Shown here: piece by piece, positions 42,799 through 48,109 of the stretch
Layout: every line of letters starts with the position of its first letter
Numbering within the stretch: the first letter of the stretch is position 1
Assembly: GCA_026129905.1 (NCBI GenBank)
Contig: JAHCHE010000049.1
Span: 1-48,109 of the forward strand
Source of the DNA: Bryobacteraceae bacterium
GTDB taxonomy: Bacteria; Acidobacteriota; Terriglobia; Bryobacterales; Bryobacteraceae
Length of the DNA: 48,109 nt
Reading direction: 5' to 3'
The notes under the pieces: model-generated
What the model was told of the DNA's origin: nothing
Seen by the model: the letters and a program-made list of their open reading frames with translations, nothing else
Databases searched by the model: none
Position numbers and translations under genes: made by a program

Positions 42799-44064
42799 AT
42801 GAATCAATCGCGTTCCCAAGCGCTGTTTGAACGCGCCCAAAAAACCATTCCCGGCGGCGTCAACTCGCCGGTTCGAGCCTTTCGGAGCGTCGGCGGCGCT
42901 CCTCCGTTCATTGTACGGGGCGAAGGTTGCCGCATCTGGGACGCCGACGGCAACGAGTACATCGACTACGTCGGCTCGTGGGGGCCGCTGCTGCTGGGAC
43001 ACCGGCGCCCGGAGGTGATCGAAGCGCTGCGCGAGGTGCTGGACATCGGCACGAGCTTCGGCGCCCCGACGGAAGCGGAAGTGGAGCTGGCGGAGTTGAT
43101 CCGCGAATCCATGCCCTCGATGGAGATGACGCGGCTGGTAAGCTCCGGCACGGAAGCGACCATGAGCGCGCTGCGGGTGGCCCGAGGCTTCACCGGGCGC
43201 GACCTCGCGGTGAAGTTCGAGGGCTGCTATCACGGCCACGTCGATTCCCTGTTGGTGAAGGCGGGATCGGGCGTGGCGACGCTGGGAATACCGGACACCG
43301 CCGGCGTGCCGGCCGCTTTCGCCGACACCACGATCGCGCTGCCGTACAACTCGATCGACGCGGTGGAGCAGACGTTCCGCGCGCGCGGCGACCGGATCGC
43401 CGCGGTGATCGTCGAGCCGGTGGCGGGCAACATGGGTTGCGTGCCGCCCCGGCCGGGTTTTCTCGAGTGTCTCCGCCACGAGACGGAAAAGCGCGGCGCG
43501 CTATTGATTTTCGACGAAGTGATGACGGGGTTCCGTCTGGCGCTGGGAGGAGCGCAGCAGCTTTACGGCATCCGCCCGGACCTGACGACCATCGGCAAGG
43601 TCATCGGCGGCGGGTTGCCGATCGCGGCGTACGGCGGGCGCCGCGACATCATGTCGCAAGTGGCGCCGTCGGGCCCGATTTACCAGGCAGGAACGCTATC
43701 CGGCAATCCGCTCGCGGTGCGCGCGGGCATCGCGGTGCTGCGGCGACTGCGAAGCCATCCCGAGATCTACGATCAACTCGAGCGCCGGACGGCGCAATTG
43801 ACGGCCGCCCCGCCGGCGGAGACCACGGTGAACCGGGTAGGTTCGATGTTCACGTTCTTCTTCACGAAGACCGCGGTGACGGATTACGCCTCGGCAAAAA
43901 CCAGCGACACGAAAGCTTTCGCCCAATTTCACCGGGCGATGCTGGAGCAGGGAATCTACCTGGCGCCTTCGCAGTTCGAGGCGGGTTTCGTATCCACGGC
44001 GCACACGGAGCAGGACATCGCTAGAACAGTGGAAGCTGCTCATCGAGCTTTCGCCGCGCGATAG
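42799..44064 (+). CDS. hemL: Glutamate-1-semialdehyde 2,1-aminomutase
   Basis: A 421-residue PLP enzyme of the class III aminotransferase fold that converts glutamate 1-semialdehyde to 5-aminolevulinate in the C5 haem pathway. It opens with the family signature [20 protein letters not shown]; the PLP Lys267 lies in [13 protein letters not shown], and [12 protein letters not shown] and GTLSGNP are present. A cytoplasmic enzyme working with HemA (not in the window). The end overlaps the convergent GOLD-like gene by 44 bp. The ribosome site is weak. Identification is firm. Confidence 0.98.
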   Translation: MNQSRSQALFERAQKTIPGGVNSPVRAFRSVGGAPPFIVRGEGCRIWDADGNEYIDYVGSWGPLLLGHRRPEVIEALREVLDIGTSFGAPTEAEVELAELIRESMPSMEMTRLVSSGTEATMSALRVARGFTGRDLAVKFEGCYHGHVDSLLVKAGSGVATLGIPDTAGVPAAFADTTIALPYNSIDAVEQTFRARGDRIAAVIVEPVAGNMGCVPPRPGFLECLRHETEKRGALLIFDEVMTGFRLALGGAQQLYGIRPDLTTIGKVIGGGLPIAAYGGRRDIMSQVAPSGPIYQAGTLSGNPLAVRAGIAVLRRLRSHPEIYDQLERRTAQLTAAPPAETTVNRVGSMFTFFFTKTAVTDYASAKTSDTKAFAQFHRAMLEQGIYLAPSQFEAGFVSTAHTEQDIARTVEAAHRAFAAR

Positions 44065-44551
44065 CGTCCAGCAGCTTGCGGCCGGACCACAGGGCGACCA
44101 CGGTCAGAAACAACAGGCTCAACGCGACGACGGCCACGCGGCGCTCCGGCGACAGCGTTTCCGGACGCATGATGCCCGCGTCGTTGAACCCGAGCGCCAC
44201 CCTAAGCGCAACCACCGCTTCCTTCTCTTTGTTGCCGCGATTGTCCACCAGGATTTCATAGTCGCCGAGCCGGCGCGCAGGGAAACGGAACGCGCCGTCG
44301 CGCTGGTCGTAGACGACGCGAAGGAACTCGCGCCGGACGCCGTCGCGGGCGCGCGATTCGGTTGGGCCGAGAAGGGCCACGGAGATGCCGGGACTCGGCG
44401 TTTCGGTCCGAAACGACAGGTCCACAACGGCTGCGCGCTGCTGCAGTCCGAGGCTCACCGTCACGTATTCGCCCGGCGCGACGCGAACCGTTTCGTCGAC
44501 AATCAGCAGACGGCCCGAGGCGGTAGCTAACACGAGAGCGAGCAGTATCAT
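44021..44551 (-). CDS. Small single-pass membrane protein, GOLD/emp24-like layout
   Basis: A 176-residue protein: N-terminal signal ([13 protein letters not shown]), a beta-sandwich-like extracytoplasmic region (residues 17-135, e.g. [38 protein letters not shown]) and one C-terminal membrane helix ([19 protein letters not shown]) followed by a short basic tail ([11 protein letters not shown]). The order signal, beta domain, helix and short tail recalls emp24/GOLD proteins, but similarity is structural guesswork. The start overlaps the stop of the upstream amidohydrolase (ATGA-type, 44548-44551). Function unknown. Confidence 0.7.
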   Translation of the reverse strand: MILLALVLATASGRLLIVDETVRVAPGEYVTVSLGLQQRAAVVDLSFRTETPSPGISVALLGPTESRARDGVRREFLRVVYDQRDGAFRFPARRLGDYEILVDNRGNKEKEAVVALRVALGFNDAGIMRPETLSPERRVAVVALSLLFLTVVALWSGRKLLDAIARRKLDEQLPLF

Positions 44552-46197
44552 TTGTCCTTCGCAGCGTATACGATCTCGCCGCCAAGCACGGTGGCCAGCA
44601 CACGGGTATCCAGGATCGTCGATGGCTCCACTTTCATAATGTCATGAGAGAGAACGACAAAGTCGGCGAGCTTGCCGGGCGTAAGGGAGCCCTTCTCCTT
44701 CTCCTCGAACGCGGCGTACGCGCCTTCCAGGGTCCAGCTTCGGAGCGCTTCCTCGCGCGTCATCCGCTGGTCCGGCATCCAGCCGCCCGGCGGCGAGCCG
44801 GCGTGGTCCTGACGCGTGATCGCGGCGTAGAACCCGTACAACGGATTGGCGCTTTCCACCGGGAAGTCCGATCCGTTGGCGACATGCACGCCCAGGGAGA
44901 GAAATCGCCGCCAGGCGTAGGCGCCCCGCACGCGCGCGGGACCCAGCCGCTGTTCGGCCCACCGCATGTCGCTGGTGGCGTGCGTCGCCTGCATCGAGGC
45001 GATGACGGAGTATTTGAGGAAAAGATCGAAATCTTCGGGGGTGATCACCTGCGCGTGCTCGACGCGGAAGCGGGCGTCGTTCTCACCGCCGAGCGCGGCC
45101 GCGTAGGCCTCAAGCACGGCGCGGTTGGCGCGATCGCCGATGGCGTGCGTGTTTACCTGGAAGCCGCGCCGGCGGGCATCCCGCGCCACGCGCTCGATCT
45201 CATCGGCCGATAGGATCAGCAGACCCTTGTTGCCCGGATCGTCGGCGTACGGCGCGAACAGCGCCGCGCCGCGCGAGCCGAGCGCGCCGTCGCCCATGAG
45301 CTTGATGCTGCGGACGGTGAGTTTCTCGCCGATTTCGGGGCCCTTCTCGAGATATTCCCGCCACAGCGGCCCTGCGCCGCCGATCATGGCGTAGACGCGC
45401 AAAGGCAGACGCCCCTGTGCGATGAGTTCGCGGAACGCGGCGAGATCCTCCGGACCGACCCCGGCGTCGTGTACCGACGTCAACCCCAGGCGGGCGCATT
45501 CGGCGGCCGCCCGCGCCAACCGCTCGCGGACCTGCTCCGGCGTGGAACGAGGAACATGCTTTGAAACGAGCGCCTGCGCGGTATCGATGAGAATTCCGGT
45601 CGGATTACCCTTCGCATCGCGGAGTATTTTCCCGCCCGCAGGATCGGGCGTGGAAGCGGAAATCCCCGACAATTCGAGCGCTTTTCGGTTCACCCACGCG
45701 GCATGCCCGTCCACGCGCCGCAGCAGGACCGGGTGGCCGGGCACGGCTTTCGAGAGTTGGTCCGCGTCGGGGAACTCCTTGCCGGGCCACCGCGTCTGAT
45801 CCCAGCCGCGGCCTTGAATCCAGGCGCCCTTTCGGGCGGCCGCGGCTGCTTTGGTCACCGCCGTCACCGCTTCGCCGGCGGACCGGGCGGCGCCGAGATC
45901 GAGCGCCTCGAGGCTTTCGCCGAGGCCCTCCAGGTGCGCGTGCGAATCGATGAAGCCGGGGACGATGGTGGCGCCAGGACGATCGAGGCGGGTGGTCTTC
46001 GGCCCGGCATATCGCGATACGGAAGCCTCGTCGCCGACGGCGAGGATGCGCCCCTGCCGGACGGCGACCGCCGTCGCGGAAGGAACGGCCGGATCGACCG
46101 TATAGACCGAACCAACAACTGCAATAAGATCCGCCGTCTGCGACCTCGCCGCCGCCGTTGTGAAGCCCATTGCGAGGGCTACAATAAGAGGCAGCAT
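44548..46197 (-). CDS. Exported YtcJ-type amidohydrolase (Amidohydro_3)
   Basis: A 549-residue metal-dependent hydrolase with signal peptide MLPLIVALAMGFTTAAARSQ. Features are GFIDSHAHLEG (HxH metal site) near residue 75, QGRGWDQTRWPG near 125, the bridging region around SIKLMGDGALGSRGA near 300, HAIGDRANRAVLEAY near 355, RVEHAQV near 380 and ANGSDFPVESANPLYG near 440. YtcJ-like enzymes hydrolyse formamides, imides or lactone-type bonds; the substrate here is unknown. ATG 46197 is chosen because it begins the signal peptide; the longer frame to 46413 runs into the divergent gene. No ribosome site precedes it. The start codon shares a CATG with the divergent gene's start. Confidence 0.87.
   Translation of the reverse strand: MLPLIVALAMGFTTAAARSQTADLIAVVGSVYTVDPAVPSATAVAVRQGRILAVGDEASVSRYAGPKTTRLDRPGATIVPGFIDSHAHLEGLGESLEALDLGAARSAGEAVTAVTKAAAAARKGAWIQGRGWDQTRWPGKEFPDADQLSKAVPGHPVLLRRVDGHAAWVNRKALELSGISASTPDPAGGKILRDAKGNPTGILIDTAQALVSKHVPRSTPEQVRERLARAAAECARLGLTSVHDAGVGPEDLAAFRELIAQGRLPLRVYAMIGGAGPLWREYLEKGPEIGEKLTVRSIKLMGDGALGSRGAALFAPYADDPGNKGLLILSADEIERVARDARRRGFQVNTHAIGDRANRAVLEAYAAALGGENDARFRVEHAQVITPEDFDLFLKYSVIASMQATHATSDMRWAEQRLGPARVRGAYAWRRFLSLGVHVANGSDFPVESANPLYGFYAAITRQDHAGSPPGGWMPDQRMTREEALRSWTLEGAYAAFEEKEKGSLTPGKLADFVVLSHDIMKVEPSTILDTRVLATVLGGEIVYAAKDK
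46180..46185 (+). promoter_or_regulatory. -10-like TACAAT before the MauE/DoxX-thioredoxin gene
   Basis: TACAAT is followed by 10 nt and the ATG at 46196. The leader would be about 4 nt, although AGAGG in between could serve as a ribosome site if transcription starts further up. It lies inside the amidohydrolase coding sequence. Confidence 0.35.
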
Positions 46198-47119
46198 GGA
46201 TGACAGTATTGCACATCCCTCCGGACCCACCCGGGTCTGGGAAGCGCCGGCTTGGAAGACGATGGTCAGCGCCGGCGCCGCCTTTCTGCTGGCGGCGCTG
46301 ATGCTGGTGGCCGGCGTGTGGAAAACCACCGATCCGGTGGGCGCGGCGACGCGGCTGCACCAGGCTTTGGTGCCCGCCTGGCTAAGCTTGCCGGGCGCTC
46401 TGGCGCTGGGCATCGCGGAGACGTTCGCGGGCGTGCTGCTGGTGGTCCCGCGCTTCCGGCGATGGGGCGCATGGCTGAGCGCATTGCTGCTGGTGGCGTT
46501 CCTGATCTACATCGGGATCAACTACAGCGCGCTGCAAGGCGAGGAATGCAACTGCTTTCCGTGGATCCAGCGCGCGGTTGGGCCGGCGTTTTTCATCGGC
46601 GACCTGGTGATGCTGGGGCTCGCGGCCCTGGCGGGCGTATGGGCGCGGCGTTCGGAAGGCATGCGCGGCGCGGCCTTGGTGCTGGCGGCGGTGTGCGTGT
46701 TCGCTGGGGTCTCCTATGGCGTGAACGTGACGCAGCAGGGCGTGGTGCGGGCGCCCAAATCGATCGCGGTGGAAGGGCGGCAGGTGGCGCTGGACGAAGG
46801 ACGCGTGCTGCTGTACTTCTTCGACCCGGAATGCACGCACTGCTACCTGGCCGCGCGGGAGATGGGCACGTACAAATGGAACGAAGTGAAGGTGATCGGC
46901 GTTCCGACCGAGCGCGCTCAGTTCGCGCCGCAGTTCATGCAAGACACGGGACTGAACGCGCCCTATACCACCGATGCGGCAAAACTGCGGGAGACGTTCA
47001 GGTTCGGCGACCCGCCCTACGCCGTGGCGCTGGAGCACGGACAGCAGGTGGCCGCGATGACGGTTTTCGAAGGCGACGAGCCGCAGGCCAGCCTGAGGCA
47101 GATCGGCTTCATTCCGTAG
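46196..47119 (+). CDS. MauE/DoxX-like membrane protein fused to a thioredoxin-like domain
   Basis: A 307-residue protein. Residues 25-180 hold four to five membrane helices of the MauE/DoxX type (LLAALMLVAGVWKTTDP, LGIAETFAGVLLVV) with a two-Cys loop EECNCFPW (Cys118, Cys120) in the place of the MauE CxC-type motif. Residues 185-307 are a thioredoxin-like domain with RVLLYFFDPECTHCYLA (CTHC, Cys213/Cys216). The design suggests electrons pass across the membrane to or from the thioredoxin domain, as in VKOR- or MauE-type disulfide systems (inference). ATG 46196 is preferred to GTG 46160, which lies in the divergent gene. It ends next to the transposase remnant. Confidence 0.83.
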   Translation: MDDSIAHPSGPTRVWEAPAWKTMVSAGAAFLLAALMLVAGVWKTTDPVGAATRLHQALVPAWLSLPGALALGIAETFAGVLLVVPRFRRWGAWLSALLLVAFLIYIGINYSALQGEECNCFPWIQRAVGPAFFIGDLVMLGLAALAGVWARRSEGMRGAALVLAAVCVFAGVSYGVNVTQQGVVRAPKSIAVEGRQVALDEGRVLLYFFDPECTHCYLAAREMGTYKWNEVKVIGVPTERAQFAPQFMQDTGLNAPYTTDAAKLRETFRFGDPPYAVALEHGQQVAAMTVFEGDEPQASLRQIGFIP

Positions 47120-47124
47120 GGCCA

Positions 47125-47945
47125 CGGGGCGCGGCGAGGCCAAACTCGCGGTATTCGCTAGCCTCCCGAGCGTCAGCCGCGCTCGGTTGATGGCACCGGC
47201 GTGGCGCCAGATCTTGGCCGCCACGAATAGGAAGCGGAGCCGCGAGGTCGCCAGCGTCGTGTGCCGCAGTGCGGTGGCGTCGGCCTGCGGCTCGCGGTGG
47301 AACAGCGTCAGCCAGCAGTTGAGGTTGTAGGCCCGCATGGCCAACTGGAAATGATTGCTGTTCACGTCAAACCCGGTGCTACGGATGCGCCGCCAACTCG
47401 GCATCGGCGGTCGCCTCTTTGATCAGGTTTTCCGCGCCGCCGCGCTGGCCGCAAAACCAGACCACGAAGCAGATCGGATCGCGCATGGTGGTCAACAAGA
47501 CGCGGTATTGGAACTGGCTGGTCTCGAACAACTGGTATTGCTTGGGTTGCTCCGCTTCCCGTTCCTGGCGCTTCTTTTCGCGGCGCAGAGCCACGAACCG
47601 GTAGGGCTTGCTCCATCCCTTGCGGCCGGTAAACGAATTCGCATTCCGCCTCGGCATCCGTGTTGGGCGATGGCTCCCACTCGGCCTGGCGCAGTTCCTC
47701 CACCAGCCGGGATGTCTTGCGCGCACCGATCACAAACTGGGCGTGGAATTCCTCGTAAGCCTCCACCGCATCCCAGCAGTAGAAACCGGAATCGACCCGG
47801 CCATAGATCTGCGTTACGCCCGGCGGCAGGGCCGCATACACGCTCCGCAGATGATCGCCGATTTGTTTGCCTCAGGTCGGTCGCCGTTACGCAACCCGCC
47901 CCGGCGAAGCCGGCGCCCGCGGGCAGATTACTCCGGCCGGAGAAC
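47125..47945 (-). pseudogene. Degraded IS1380-like transposase, frameshifted and truncated
   Basis: On the minus strand the conserved IS1380-type order can be followed through several frames: GGLRNGDRP near 47890, then in another frame YGRVDSGFYCWDAVEAYEEF (catalytic Asp, about 47790), ARKTSRLVEELRQAEW and VYRPQG. After a frame change near 47625 come KPYRFVALRREKK, QYRVLLTTM and QRGGAENLIKEA (catalytic Glu). A stop at 47379 is followed in the third frame by NSNHFQLAMRAYNLNCWLTLF and HTTLATSRLRFLFVAAKIW. At least three frame changes rule out function. The first catalytic Asp region is missing at the 5' side, and the 3' end stops near the end of the preceding gene. Element ends are not identified. 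Confidence 0.85.
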
Positions 47946-48109
47946 AAGAACGGGAAGGTCCTGGGCTGCCGGCCCCGCGGGGCTCCAAAGTTGGGGTCAC
48001 AACCGCTTCAAGGCAAAAAAGTTCAATCATTGCAACCATTTACCTCAAAACCAGCGCCGGATTCCTTGCCCTCCCGTGCTACCCTGTTACCGGGAGGCCA
48101 TCCTCTTTC
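47946..48109. other. Right-end sequence beyond the transposase remnant
   Basis: No gene is supported here. It contains the 12-bp palindrome GCCCCGCGGGGC (47972-47983) and a 7-bp inverted repeat CCTCCCG/CGGGAGG (48070-48076 and 48091-48097). These could belong to the insertion element or its target, but nothing identifies them as terminal repeats. Confidence 0.35.

Noticed and set aside
42874-42900. tRNA-like GGTTCGAGCC
   Set aside because: It encodes the conserved SPVRAF segment of hemL, and there is no cloverleaf around it.
46382-47404. 340-codon minus-strand frame opposite the MauE-thioredoxin gene
   Set aside because: Only its first 95 or so codons (47404-47120) are transposase remnant; the rest is antisense to a real gene.

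Overview
The window is GC-rich bacterial chromosome and most likely comes from an acidobacterium of the Bryobacterales/Solibacter group. The best clue is the protein at 26208-28904: an SBBP-like propeller followed by the C-terminal domain known as TIGR03437, which is strongly expanded in Solibacter relatives. Twin-arginine-type secreted enzymes and the NIPSNAP-like protein fit the same group. This placement is inference from protein families only. Gene density is high, with many ATGA overlaps and convergent genes whose 3' ends overlap.

Layout. 1-5.1 kb: a NIPSNAP-like secreted protein with a suspect stop codon, an SMP-30/gluconolactonase enzyme, an organic-acid MFS transporter, and an archease-RtcB RNA ligase pair. 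5.1-17.8 kb: one long minus-strand exopolysaccharide operon. Read 5' to 3' it holds a possible 31-codon Cys-rich leader ORF, a specialised NusG (UpxY/RfaH-like), a small ribbon-helix-helix-like protein, a Wza/GumB export protein, a Wzc/GumC-type chain-length tyrosine autokinase, a Wzx flippase, a Wzy-like polymerase, a methyltransferase, a GT2, a GT4, a WecA/MraY-type initiating transferase with an extra C-terminal domain, and an O-antigen-ligase-like protein. It looks like a complete Wzx/Wzy-type pathway. 18-20.1 kb: an M20 amidohydrolase and a small secreted protein.

20.4-26.1 kb (minus strand): groES-groEL with a degenerate CIRCE operator and a clear terminator, a DapA/HOGA-like aldolase, the F0 part of an ATP synthase (atpZ, atpI, atpB, atpE without the F1 genes), and hemD. 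The c subunit carries the Gln/Glu-Ser/Tyr pattern of Na+-binding rotor rings. 26.2-30.5 kb: the TIGR03437 protein, a glycine-zipper stress-type protein and an aquaporin. 30.5-32.9 kb: a compact three-gene operon of two HtrA-like trypsin-PDZ proteins without visible signal peptides and a LuxR-type regulator whose receiver domain has lost every phosphorylation residue. This is the least conventional unit in the window. 33-38.1 kb: a prepilin, MetW, a DUF4118-PAS histidine kinase with an apparent amber codon near its start, an enolase-superfamily dehydratase and a HhH-GPD DNA glycosylase.

38.2-47.1 kb: class II DAHP synthase, a lipoprotein, two convergent geranylgeranyl-reductase-family flavoproteins, hemL, a GOLD-like membrane protein, a YtcJ-type amidohydrolase, and a MauE/DoxX-thioredoxin fusion whose start codon shares a CATG with that of the divergent amidohydrolase. 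The right end (47.1-47.95 kb) holds the frameshifted remains of an IS1380-like transposase. Several genes have -10-like boxes placed 6-11 nt before the start codon, which suggests leaderless or near-leaderless mRNAs. I saw no tRNA, rRNA or CRISPR array.
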